From Roseimaritima multifibrata (lineage in GTDB: Bacteria; Planctomycetota; Planctomycetia; Pirellulales; Pirellulaceae), in NCBI RefSeq assembly GCF_007741495.1, contig NZ_CP036262.1:5022001-5086000 (forward strand): a stretch of DNA of 64,000 nucleotides, written 5' to 3'. Below are positions 1 through 7,117 of this stretch, in pieces; positions within the stretch are counted from its first letter, which is position 1, and the number at the start of each line of letters is the position of its first letter. The notes beneath the pieces are model-generated. The model did not search any database. It was not told the DNA's origin and worked only from the letters and a program-made list of their open reading frames with translations. A program made the position numbers and the translations under genes.

Positions 1-534
1 GAAACCGACCGTGTCAACCATTTGCCCTGACCAAGACGTTGCCGCTAAAAGAATCCTTCACCCTACAAACGTTGGTGGTGACAGGACGGCGATCGGCGAT
101 ATTGCTTTCCCCAATCGACGCCGCCGCTTAGGTGCGACACACGGTTCTTGCGACGGTCTTAATGCACAACGAATGAATCGTCGGTCGCATTGATATTGCA
201 TGCCCTGCACATACGGTCCGAAACGGAGCCGATCAACAAGAATCGATACCTAGTAGTGGAGCAGCAACAACACGCACCTAGGTCGAACTCGCATCACGAG
301 CCCTATCATTCGCGTAGATTAGCGTTATTCGCGGGCAAAAACACGCGCGCAACATTGCCCGCTAATAACGCTAATTTCGCGAATGGATGCGCCAGGTTGC
401 TCTAGTCAGATGCGAACAATGACTGCCCGACAGACTTAGGCTACCACGAATGCGGCAAGGGACGCTGGGCCGAAAGAACCGATCGATCACCGAGAGTATT
501 GGTTGCCAGCATGGAAGACGTGCCAGCCGGCAAA
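1..534 (-). repeat. Cassette-leader repeat, long copy A (no gene)
   Basis: No convincing gene is present. The segment repeats at 5008-5540 with only scattered differences, and its right 340 bp repeat again at 3148-3486. In all three places it sits directly against an attC on its right side, so in the minus-strand reading direction it is the first part of a cassette. It contains a long hairpin at 307-385. The cassette extends off the left end of the window, so a gene could lie outside. It could be a non-coding RNA or a promoter-bearing leader; neither is shown. Confidence 0.8.
307..385. repeat. Long hairpin, copy A
   Basis: The outer arms 307-338 and about 355-385 are near-perfect inverted repeats built from the words CATTCGCG, TTAGCGTTATT and GCGGGCAA. 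The loop runs CAAAAACACGCGCGCAACATTG in this copy. The same hairpin recurs at 3258-3336 and 5313-5391. Confidence 0.85.
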
Positions 535-625
535 AACAAAACGCGTCACCGGGAACGCGAGGAAAGGTTTCTGCTAGCCAAATCGCTCACCTTGCGTTCT
601 CCGGTGGACGCGATGGTTATCCGCC
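530..625 (-). other. attC recombination site 23
   Basis: AAC box at 535-537 and GTT box at 616-618. The interior is very similar to attC site 3 (17432-17526), sharing the words CCGGGAACGCG and CGCGATGGTTAT. It closes the cassette that carries the gene at 769-1770. Confidence 0.8.
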
Positions 626-768
626 GTCCGGGTCCGGCCACGCATGGTGAATGTATCCAACCAGCTCGTTCGCTTCGCCATAATGTTCAAAGCGGTGACG
701 AACGTTCAACGAGATTGCTTTCTCGTTGTGGTGCCCTAAAACGAGGCGCGTGCCCGCAGCCGTCCGTT

Positions 769-1770
769 TCATTTTTTAAATTTTGCCGTGATATCGCCTC
801 CTTCGTCAATCCGAAAAACTGTAGCTCCCTCCGGAATGGGCAAATCACTGAAGAAGGAAACAGGAAAATCCGGGTCTACCTTGAAGCCGGTAACAGCATA
901 AGTTTTACTCCAGATTGGCTCCTCAATTCCGTCGGACTGAATCTTACGCTTGTCGAACGCAGTCTTGCTCCAACGCGCGGGGTACCACAACCCGTCATGG
1001 ACTTCCCCAAACTCTAACACTTTTCCTCGACCCACAGGAACCGTCTCAGACCATCGATACGTAAAAGCCTCGAATCTTATCGGTATGTAAGAGCGATCTG
1101 TACAGATCCACAGCCGACAGCCGACGACAGGTTTCCGTTCCGAACCTCTCACTTCGTCAGCTTGGACTATTACACAACGGAGGCCGTCGATACTCTCCTC
1201 CCCAACAATTGAGAATTCGACCTGCTTGCTTGCGTCCCAATTAGAGCCTGGAAAAGCTTGGATACTATCTCTGCCGCTAAGGTAAACACTGAGCGGAACA
1301 GTGTATTCATAATCGTGAAGAAACAGCATATGTGGGTAGAAATTCCCACGGTCAACCGCCAGTCCCTCTTGCAAATTGACTTGTTGCCTACTGACAGCTC
1401 GGGAAGTTGTCCCATCAAATTTCCGCAGCCGCTCCTGCGCAAGAAGCTGCCTATCATCTCCAACTTCCGACTGTCGACGAAATCGAGAGGACAGCATTCC
1501 ATCTTGCTTAACGATCTCGTATCGCTCCGAATATTTCCGGACCGGCCGTCCCTTACCGGGACCAGGATCGTGTCTCTCGACTAGGTGCTCGTAGGTCCCT
1601 GACAACGAACATTCAAAATCTGAAAGCAATCGTTCATGGGCCGCCAGCTTTTCAATCAGTAATCTCTGTTTGTCGATCGCCTGGCCAATGGCAGTGCCGC
1701 CTGCACAGAGTGAGATAGCAAGAGCCCCAATGGAGATCCTGATGTAACAGCATTGAGCGATAGTTCCCAT
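769..1770 (-). CDS. Secreted hypothetical protein, cassette 23
   Basis: A 333-residue protein of unknown function starting at ATG 1770. Residues 10-30 form a hydrophobic segment ending GTAIGQA, a plausible signal peptide, so the mature protein would be outside the cytoplasm. The rest is a soluble, beta-rich-looking chain with a central GEESIDGLRCVIV segment and a C-terminal part ending in a lysine-rich tail. Layout and length resemble planctomycete LolA/RseB-like outer-membrane lipoprotein-carrier relatives, but I see no diagnostic motif. About 140 bp without a gene separate its stop from attC site 23. At 1 kb it is one of the longest cassette genes here. Confidence 0.75.
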   Translation of the reverse strand: MGTIAQCCYIRISIGALAISLCAGGTAIGQAIDKQRLLIEKLAAHERLLSDFECSLSGTYEHLVERHDPGPGKGRPVRKYSERYEIVKQDGMLSSRFRRQSEVGDDRQLLAQERLRKFDGTTSRAVSRQQVNLQEGLAVDRGNFYPHMLFLHDYEYTVPLSVYLSGRDSIQAFPGSNWDASKQVEFSIVGEESIDGLRCVIVQADEVRGSERKPVVGCRLWICTDRSYIPIRFEAFTYRWSETVPVGRGKVLEFGEVHDGLWYPARWSKTAFDKRKIQSDGIEEPIWSKTYAVTGFKVDPDFPVSFFSDLPIPEGATVFRIDEGGDITAKFKK

Positions 1771-1902
1771 TGCGTTCCCTTTTTTAGTTCGATTTCAAGA
1801 GCGACGACGAGGTCACTTCGATACCACATGGAAATTCGCAGCAGTACCCAGCTTGGCTCGCAGTCATCTTAAAGCGTTGTATTCTGTGGATTGGTGTATT
1901 CC

Positions 1903-1998
1903 ATTCGAACGGTGGCGATCGTCGGACGGCGGGAGCGGACTTGCACGCAGACGAGAAGGGCGACCACCACCGCTCCGCCACCATCGAATGGTTCGCCC
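1903..1998 (-). other. attC recombination site 22
   Basis: AAC box 1908-1910 and GTT box 1991-1993. Inner arms pair the GGCGATCGTCGGACGGCGGGAG side with the CGCTCCGCCACCATCG side. It ends the cassette carrying 2006-2671. Confidence 0.85.
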
Positions 1999-2005
1999 CG
2001 CATTG

Positions 2006-2671
2006 TCAGCAGCGAGAATAGTCAAATTCTGGCGTTCGATTCTGAATCAGCTCGCCAAAAATCCAGTCTAACATCTCTGAAAACGAACCGACAACGTACG
2101 ACGCTCCATTCTCATGCGACAAATACCCGGCATCGCCCGACGAGTTACAAATCATCATGTCGCCGCAGGGTGAGTTGCCAAATACCATCGTTGTGTCTGC
2201 GGGAAACGTTGGATTTATTGATGGTATACCGCAGTCGTCGAGGGAAATTTGGTTGCAATAGGGAACGATGCCGCCAGCAAAACCAATCGAATCCCAATGC
2301 ACCATCGATAGGCAATCGTAAAACGAAGCAAAACAATCGTCCTCACAGTCCGAAGTCGGCGTGCCAAACATGCAAGCGTGTTGGACTAGGTGAAACCATT
2401 CGAATGCAGCAATCGTCTCGCGGTCCATCATATACGTGTCTGCGAGCAGCAGACTCCAGCGACCGTCGGCGACAAAGTTGGCCAGATATTTGCGCAGGTT
2501 GGGTATCGTTGTACGTGACGCAATTCTAGAAAAGTACGCCGCTGGATCGCTGAGCGCATCCTGAACGGAATCGGTGATCATGTCACGATGCGAGTCCGGC
2601 ACGCAAGCTAAGTCGTCGCCGTCATCGAGGACCAATGTTGTGCCGCCACCATCATTTGGTCGTGTTATCAT
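2006..2671 (-). CDS. SUKH/SMI1-KNR4-like hypothetical protein, cassette 22
   Basis: A 221-residue cytoplasmic protein starting at ATG 2671, with the stop 13 bp from the attC GTT box. The C-terminal half has the pattern TTMVFGNSPCGDMMICNSSG followed by Y and L residues, then a VVGSFSEMLDWIF helix. That resembles the SUKH (SMI1/KNR4) fold, in which a glycine-rich FG..GGGD strand is followed by a W-x-F helix. SUKH proteins in bacteria are commonly immunity proteins against toxins. No toxin gene is next to it. The assignment rests on motif shape only. Cysteine content is unusually high (ten). Confidence 0.55.
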   Translation of the reverse strand: MITRPNDGGGTTLVLDDGDDLACVPDSHRDMITDSVQDALSDPAAYFSRIASRTTIPNLRKYLANFVADGRWSLLLADTYMMDRETIAAFEWFHLVQHACMFGTPTSDCEDDCFASFYDCLSMVHWDSIGFAGGIVPYCNQISLDDCGIPSINPTFPADTTMVFGNSPCGDMMICNSSGDAGYLSHENGASYVVGSFSEMLDWIFGELIQNRTPEFDYSRC

Positions 2672-2678
2672 TTTAATC

Positions 2679-2771
2679 TGGCGAACGGTGGCGATCAGCG
2701 GGCGGCGGGAGTTGACTCACCACTTGCAGAAATGTCGTCACTGCCGCTCCGTCGCATCGCATGGTTTGACG
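2679..2771 (-). other. attC recombination site 21
   Basis: AAC box 2684-2686 and GTT box 2764-2766. The gene at 2695-2919 ends inside it, as is common for cassette genes. Confidence 0.85.
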
Positions 2772-2919
2772 GCTTGCGTGACGGTCGGCGAATGCACGTA
2801 CGCCCAGACTCGGCCTGTACACGACGAATCCGAGCAAAAATACGGTCAAGGTCAAAACCATCATCCGCCCCAAGTTGATGGCGGATACGCTTGATTTCAG
2901 CGGTCGGGTCAGGAATCAT
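2695..2919 (-). CDS. Small putative toxin-partner protein, cassette 21
   Basis: A 74-residue protein from ATG 2919. Its start overlaps the last codons of the PIN-domain remnant (GATGATTCCTGA), so the two were translationally coupled. The N-terminal part MIPDPTAEIKRIRHQLGADD, followed by FDLDRIFARIRRVQAESGR, resembles small planctomycete proteins encoded beside PIN toxins, and it would be an antitoxin or toxin-associated helix protein. The last 20 residues are read through attC sequence, so the true C-terminus is imposed by the recombination site. Its toxin partner appears truncated, so the pair is probably not an active module. Confidence 0.5.
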   Translation of the reverse strand: MIPDPTAEIKRIRHQLGADDGFDLDRIFARIRRVQAESGRTCIRRPSRKPSNHAMRRSGSDDISASGESTPAAR

Positions 2920-3133
2920 CGAACGCCTCCAGCAGTTGTTCGGGGGTGCAAATCGTCGCCGGCTCGTAGCCCGCGTTTCGACAGATCGCGTCAATTAGGT
3001 GCTGCGTGGCAGGATTAAGTATATGCTTGAAGTTCCATGTTGCCAACAATTCGCTCCCGTTCACGGCGGCAATCGCGATGTGGGTTGCGTCCCGCGGCTC
3101 GGACCGAGGAACCGCGTTTCCATTAAGCAGCAA
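2909..3133 (-). pseudogene. C-terminal fragment of a VapC-like PIN-domain toxin
   Basis: The frame encodes about 75-80 residues with the PIN C-terminal pattern RDATHIAIAAV, then LLATWNFKHI and EPATICTPEQLLEA. Complete PIN toxins are about 130-160 residues and carry N-terminal aspartates that are missing here. Upstream the frame runs into the leader repeat at 3148 and stops at 3158-3160. A TTG at 3133 is the only possible start. I infer that insertion or recombination of the leader repeat removed the 5' half of the gene. Confidence 0.65.
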
Positions 3134-3147
3134 ATCAGCGAGCGATT

Positions 3148-3486
3148 TTGCATGCCCTTAACATGCTGGCCGAAATGGAGCCGAACAACAAGAATCGATA
3201 CCGAGTCGTGGAGCAGCGGCAACACACATCAAGGTCGACTGAGCATCACGAGCCCTATCATTCGCGTAGATTAGCGTTATTAGCGGGCAATGTTGCGCGA
3301 GTGTTTTTGCCCGCGAATAACGCTAATTTCGCGAATGGATGCGCCAGGTTGCTCTAGTCAGATACGAACAATGGCTGGTCTACAAACTTAGGCTACCACG
3401 AAAGCTGCAAGGGACGCTGGGCCGAAAGAACCGATCGCTCACCGAGCGTATTGATTGCCAGCATGGAAGGCGCACCAACCGGCAAG
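3148..3486 (-). repeat. Cassette-leader repeat, short copy
   Basis: It matches the right-hand 340 bp of the 1-534 and 5008-5540 repeats, beginning at the shared word TTGCATGCCCT. It lies between attC site 20 and the PIN fragment, so it occupies the 5' end of that cassette. No gene is seen. Its hairpin loop is in inverted orientation relative to the other copies. Confidence 0.8.
3258..3336. repeat. Long hairpin with inverted loop, short copy
   Basis: The arms are the same as at 307-385. The loop reads GCAATGTTGCGCGAGTGTTT, the reverse complement of the loop in the other two copies apart from one base. The loop between the arms has therefore flipped. Confidence 0.85.
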
Positions 3487-3575
3487 AACGGTGGAATCAC
3501 GTGGGATGGGCGAACGACTTGCAGGCAGAACAGTAAACGCTACTCCCGCCCTCGAGTGCATTTCACTGTTCTTCC
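3482..3575 (-). other. attC recombination site 20
   Basis: AAC box 3487-3489 and GTT box 3568-3570. It closes the toxin-antitoxin cassette; the parE-like frame stops at 3563 within it. Confidence 0.85.
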
Positions 3576-3869
3576 TCTCCAAGCATCTCAGGAACCAGTA
3601 TTCGGCTGCCGCGGATGACAGTCAATACGCGGATTTCGTCTCTCGCGATTCGATAGATTAGTCGAAACGAATAGACAAAAACATTCATGAATATCGTCAC
3701 GCCCAAATTCGGGCACGACGGATCCAGAGTTGGGATGAACGGTGAGCTGTCCGGGCCGTTCGAGAATTCGTTCGTAAACGGATTCTGCGTATGCGAGAGA
3801 CTGAGCCGCGACATAGTCGAAGATACCAAGAGCGTCGGAAGAGGCTTTTTCGGTCCATCGGATATCCAT
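3563..3869 (-). pseudogene. ParE/RelE-family toxin with a frameshift, cassette 20
   Basis: The frame from ATG 3869 gives MDIRWTEKASSDALGIFDYV, ERILERPGQLTVHPNSGSVV and EFGRDDIHECF, which is the N-terminal two thirds of a ParE toxin. The expected last third, VYSFRLIYRIARDEIRVLTV followed by an arginine strand, is in another frame ending at 3563. The switch falls at a run of five A on the plus strand (3677-3681). With one fewer base the gene would encode an ordinary toxin of about 101 residues. Either the toxin is inactivated, or the run is slipped by the polymerase or ribosome, or it is a sequencing error. Start and antitoxin stop overlap as TGATG. Confidence 0.75.
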
Positions 3870-4084
3870 CAGCCGCGATTTTCTCTTGCACGTTTATGTG
3901 CAGCAAGACGTCTCCGGATTTCGTCTGTATCGATAAGTCGCCCAGCGTTCTCGTCAACCAGTCCGGCTTCAATCTGCTGTCGAACATAGAGGTGATACTG
4001 AGCGTCTTCCAACGAAGCGTCAGTCGGAAGTAATCGAGCGATTTCGGTCAATGTATCACGCACAGGGAATGGTGAATCCGCCAT
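3869..4084 (-). CDS. Antitoxin of a ParD/DUF-type TA pair, cassette 20
   Basis: A 71-residue antitoxin preceding the ParE-like toxin. ATG 4084 is chosen because AAAGGAGACTGCC supplies a strong ribosome-binding site; a longer upstream reading frame lacks one. The N-terminal helix SPFPVRDTLTEIARLLP and the charged C-terminal helix RRRLAAHKRARENRG fit a small antitoxin whose C-terminus would wrap its toxin. The gene overlaps the toxin start by one base, the usual antitoxin-first arrangement. TA cassettes are known to stabilise large cassette arrays by punishing their loss. Confidence 0.75.
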   Translation of the reverse strand: MADSPFPVRDTLTEIARLLPTDASLEDAQYHLYVRQQIEAGLVDENAGRLIDTDEIRRRLAAHKRARENRG

Positions 4085-4143
4085 GGCAGTCTCCTTTTTG
4101 GTGCCTGCATCTAGCCGAACGGAGCCGGCCAGCAAACGCGACG

Positions 4144-4213
4144 GCTTCAATGGCAGCCGTCACTGGCACGGAGAAACGACTTTCCATTTCAAAAACCGCG
4201 CAAGCTGTGGCGA
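4144..4213 (-). other. Degenerate attC site 19 (left half)
   Basis: The segment aligns with the left part of attC site 8 (13371-13447), sharing GGCACGGAG, CGACTTTCCAT and GTGGCG. The AAC box is AAT here (4149-4151), and no GTT box follows the intron remnant on its right. It is probably a dead half-site left after deletion. Confidence 0.65.
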
Positions 4214-4235
4214 GTAGACCGGGGTCTCTTTAGTT
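4214..4235 (-). other. 3' scar of a group II-like intron
   Basis: The 22 bp AGTAGACCGGGGTCTCTTTAG plus adjoining bases equal the terminal bases of the three 882-bp introns. Similarity ends abruptly at 4235. This marks a fourth insertion at the same attC position, of which only the 3' end survives. Confidence 0.7.
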
Positions 4236-5007
4236 TAGGCGGCGAACGCCATCGCTCATCCGGTCCGAGCGTTTGTACAACCATTGCACAGGCGACACTC
4301 GGGGACTCGACGTGCTTCGGTTGGTTCGTTGGCGTTTGGAAGTTGCGAGAATGCGGCCATGGCCCCAAACCGCTACAGTGAGTTTCCCGAACGCACCACC
4401 ACGTGCCAATTCTGTCCGTACATGATCCCGTCCTTTTCGCCTATTTCGTCTTTTTCGCGGTTGAAAAATGACTGCACACGAATCCGCATTCCCAGAAAGA
4501 ATGACAACCGCGAAAGATGCGAAATACGCGAAAGTAAGGACGACGACAACGACTCAGAAGAATTCTTCATCCAACGAAAGTTAGCAGTCACCCGGTCGCC
4601 GCGTTTATACAACCATTGTCCAAGCGACACGCGAGGACTCCGCGTGCTTCGGCTGGTTCGTTGGTTCGTTGGTTCGTTGGCATTTTGAAACGGCGAAATC
4701 GCGAAATCGCGACCATGGCCCCAAACCGTTGTCGTGAGTTTCCCGAACGCACTACCACGTGCCAAATCCGTCCGCACATAATCCCGCACGGGAATTGTCC
4801 TTTTCGCCTATTTCGTCTTTTTCGCGGTTGAAAAATGACTGCACACTAATCCGCACTACCAGAAAAAATGACAACCGCGAAAGATGCGAAACACGCGAAA
4901 GTAAGGACGACGACAACGACTCATCGGAAGCGCGCCTCGTGTCTGAACCCGGTAACAATTCGCGGCAGCAATGGGAGCACTGCCATCAATGAAGACGCGG
5001 CCAACCC
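4236..5007. repeat. Tandemly duplicated non-coding segment
   Basis: No credible gene lies here. A unit of about 320-340 bp occurs twice, at roughly 4270-4560 and 4605-4925. Each contains a GTGCTTCGG/GGTTCGTTGG block, a CATGGCCCCAAACCG block and a block with GTTTTTCGCGGTTG facing CAACCGCGAAAGATGCG. A micro-repeat of GGTTCGTT occurs three times at 4662-4680. The word family CAACCGCGAAAG is typical of planctomycete intergenic repeats. Open frames across it (4373-4789, 4284-4688) merely follow the duplication. Confidence 0.7.
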
Positions 5008-5540
5008 GAAACCGACCGTGTCAACCATTTGCCCTGACCAAGACGTTGCCGCTGAAAGAATCCTTCACCCTACAAACGTTGGTGGTGACAGGACGGCGAT
5101 CGGCGATATTGCTTTCCCCAATCGACGCCGCCGCTTAGGTGCGCCCCCGGTTCTTGCGACGGTCTTAATGCACAACGAATGAATCGTCAATCGCTTTGAT
5201 ATTGCATGCCCTGCACATACGGTCCGAAACGGAGCCGATCAACAAGAATCGATACCTAGTAGTGGACCAGCGACAACACACATCAAGGTCGAACTCGCAT
5301 CACGATCCCTATCATTCGCGTAGATTAGCGTTATTCGCGGGCAAAAACATGCGCGCAACATTGCCCGCTAATAACGCTAATTTCGCGAATGGATGCGCCA
5401 CGTTGCTCTAGTCAGATGCGAACAATGACTGCCCTACAAACTTAGGCTACCACGCAAGCGGCAAGGGACGCTGGGCCGAAAGAACCGATCAATCACCGAG
5501 AGTATTGGTTGCCAGCATGGAAGGCGCACCAGCCGGCAAG
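5008..5540 (-). repeat. Cassette-leader repeat, long copy B
   Basis: It matches 1-534 almost base for base, with an offset of 5006-5007. It directly abuts attC site 18 and forms the 5' part of an ORF-less cassette. No gene is seen in it. Confidence 0.85.
5313..5391. repeat. Long hairpin, copy B
   Basis: Same arms and loop orientation as the hairpin at 307-385. Confidence 0.85.
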
Positions 5541-5628
5541 AACGGCGGACATTACGGGGGACGGACGGAATACTTTCCACTTCAGAAACCGTGCAAGCCG
5601 TCCTCCCGTGCATGTCATGGTTCTGCCT
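5536..5628 (-). other. attC recombination site 18
   Basis: AAC box 5541-5543 and GTT box 5620-5622. The gene at 5615-6130 stops inside it. Confidence 0.85.
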
Positions 5629-6130
5629 TCTTTTTACCGAATATGGAGGCACAATTGTGCGCCGGGTAGTACCACGCAGAACTGCCGGGGATCTCGTAGT
5701 GATATTCTCCGTATAGCCTGAATTGGTGTCCAACTCGATAGTGTACCTGAATGGGAAGCAAGAACCGATTTCCGATTCGGATTCCGCTATCGGCGGCATT
5801 GTGCACTCTAATTACATTAACGTTGCAACTTCCAAGATTGCCACTAGAAGGTGGAGCACTTGATTCGATTTGGACAGTGACGCACACAAGCGTGCTGAGA
5901 AGTTCTTTGTCGCGCTGGTCCGCGTGGTACGGGAATCCATGGCCGTTCGAAATGAATTGCGAGGGCCGAATGCCCAAAACAGGAGCGTTCATTGCGTTGG
6001 CATCTTCGTCCACCAGCACATTCCGATCACTTATCTTCGCGATGCGGTCGCATCCAATTGTGCCCCACGCGATAGAGGTGAGTATCACGCACGCGAACGT
6101 GTGATTCAGTTGTGCCAAGGACTTCTCCAT
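5615..6130 (-). CDS. Exported hypothetical protein, cassette 18
   Basis: A 171-residue protein. ATG 6130 is preferred because it lies just 9 bp inside the cassette boundary; the longer frame to 6184 would read through attC. Residues 8-27 (LNHTFACVILTSIAWGTIGC) form a signal peptide ending in a cysteine, suggesting a lipoprotein. The body has a repeated GNRFLLPIQVHYRVGHQFRL pattern with no recognised family. It ends with a basic GKKKAEP tail read from attC. Confidence 0.65.
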   Translation of the reverse strand: MEKSLAQLNHTFACVILTSIAWGTIGCDRIAKISDRNVLVDEDANAMNAPVLGIRPSQFISNGHGFPYHADQRDKELLSTLVCVTVQIESSAPPSSGNLGSCNVNVIRVHNAADSGIRIGNRFLLPIQVHYRVGHQFRLYGEYHYEIPGSSAWYYPAHNCASIFGKKKAEP

Positions 6131-6133
6131 CAC

Positions 6134-6210
6134 AGCAGAACGGTACGGTTCAGCGGGCCGGGAAAGTTGATTGTCCATCGTCAAAACGCTTGCAAGCCTT
6201 GCTCCGGGCG
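6134..6210 (-). other. attC site 17, left part (split by intron)
   Basis: AAC box 6139-6141. The site resumes at 7093-7112, where the GTT box is 7105-7107. Joining the two parts gives 87 bp between outer boxes, as in uninterrupted sites. Confidence 0.85.
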
Positions 6211-6325
6211 AGTAGACCGGGGTCTCTTTGGTTTAGGTTAGTGCTTTAGTTCACCGTTTACCACCGATTTCTCGATGCGGTGTGCCAAACCCCCAACTTC
6301 GTCGCATTGACCTCCGGCCCCTCTC

Positions 6326-6359
6326 AGATCCGGACGTGCCACTTTCTAGCATCCGGCTC
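6326..6359 (-). ncRNA. Group II intron domain V-like hairpin, copy 1
   Basis: The minus strand reads GAGCCGGATGCTA, GAAA, then GTGGCACGTCCGGATCT. This has the AGC triad and GAAA loop of domain V. Two deviations stand out: the triad partner is GATC instead of the usual GTTC, and the upper stem seems one base short on one side. All three copies share both changes. Confidence 0.7.
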
Positions 6360-6458
6360 CCAGACTTCACCTGGTATCGTTCTCGAAGACAGGCAGGTCA
6401 CATTCGATTGCCTCTAAGCCACGCGGAGGTGTACGCGTGGACGAAACAACGTCGTGTG

Positions 6459-6662
6459 CTACTGAACTCCTATCTCAAAAGCGAAACTGCGATACCACTG
6501 GGGGATCACCGAGAGTCCGTCACTGAGTACGGTCGGTGCCCAAACTGCATCGCGTGAAATCCTGACCGCCTTCCCTTCACCAGCATTACCCGGCTTCATT
6601 CCACTTGATTGGTCTTCAAGCTTCTGCGGTACTATTCGGTCATCCGACTCCCTGAATGTCAT
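6459..6662 (-). pseudogene. Group II intron reverse transcriptase, N-terminal leader only
   Basis: Sixty-seven codons begin MTFRESDDRIVPQKLEDQSS and continue NAGEGKAVRISRDAVW and VLSDGLSVIP, which resembles the leader of group IIC intron-encoded reverse transcriptases. The RT fingers, YADD and maturase regions are missing, and domain V follows about 100 bp later, so an internal deletion removed them. The same remnant is in the other two copies. Confidence 0.65.
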
Positions 6663-6699
6663 TTGTCTTCGTCGCTTATTCCACTCCTAAGACATACCC

Positions 6700-6731
6700 G
6701 GTCGCTTGCGACTGGAGGTCGCCGAGCGAGC
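6700..6731 (-). ncRNA. Variable intron hairpin, copy 1
   Basis: Arms GTCGCTTGCGAC and GGTCGCCGAGCGAGC pair around a TGGA loop. The equivalent position in copy 2 has a different sequence that also pairs. Confidence 0.65.
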
Positions 6732-7092
6732 AAGAACATCAGGGTCTCACTGGTTGCCTGCTTGGCTTAATGTGTAGTGCGAATGGGCCGCCGACCCCGG
6801 GTCTTCCCTTGCAACTTGCCAATAATCCTGCAAACGATGTTGCCTTCAGGCGTGAACAAACCTTGGGCAGGATCCAACAGGTACAAAATTTCGGGGCAAC
6901 CCCAAAATCCATTCAACGTTGCATGGCCACCTACGATCGCTCCATCCTCACTAACTTTAGGTGCACGCGGAAGCGGCGACTTCGACCAAAGGTCTTATAC
7001 AGCCGCTGCAACACTCGATACTGGGCACGTGGCTAGCGTTTACCCAGGCGGGGTTCACACCCGCTAGTCAAGCAGACCTTGCCAGTCCGCAC

Positions 7093-7112
7093 TTGCAACA
7101 CATGGTTCCCCG
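7093..7112 (-). other. attC site 17, right part
   Basis: It contains the GTT box at 7105-7107 and completes the site split by intron copy 1. Confidence 0.85.
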
Positions 7113-7117
7113 CCTCG

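Larger units (their letters stand above)
6211..7092 (-). mobile_element. Group IIC-attC-like intron, copy 1 (882 bp, RT deleted)
   Basis: On the minus strand it begins GTGCGGACTGGCAAGG, the bacterial group II 5' consensus GTGYG, and ends near CGGTCTACT. A domain V-like hairpin lies at 6326-6359 and a reverse-transcriptase leader at 6459-6662, with the rest of the RT absent. It sits 12 bp inside the GTT box of an attC, and excision restores the site. The copies at 10249-11130 and 13448-14329 have identical length. Group IIC-attC introns are known to target integron attC sites. I infer membership from ends, domain V and target; the fold was not computed. Confidence 0.8.

Noticed and set aside
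499-1017. Plus-strand frame of 172 codons
   Set aside because: It crosses attC site 23 and is antisense to the secreted cassette gene; composition looks like a shadow.
3677-3681. Programmed frameshift in the ParE-like gene
   Set aside because: Five A alone is a weak slippage signal and there is no stimulatory structure that I can see; mutation or sequence error is simpler.
4373-4789. Minus-strand frame of 138 codons in the duplicated segment
   Set aside because: Low-complexity translation that appears only because the repeat unit is duplicated; no start signal or family.
6656-7036. Plus-strand reading frame of 126 codons repeated in all three introns
   Set aside because: It lies on the antisense side of the intron RNA, has no ribosome-binding site and merely follows the DNA identity of the copies; the same applies to 10694-11074 and 13893-14273.
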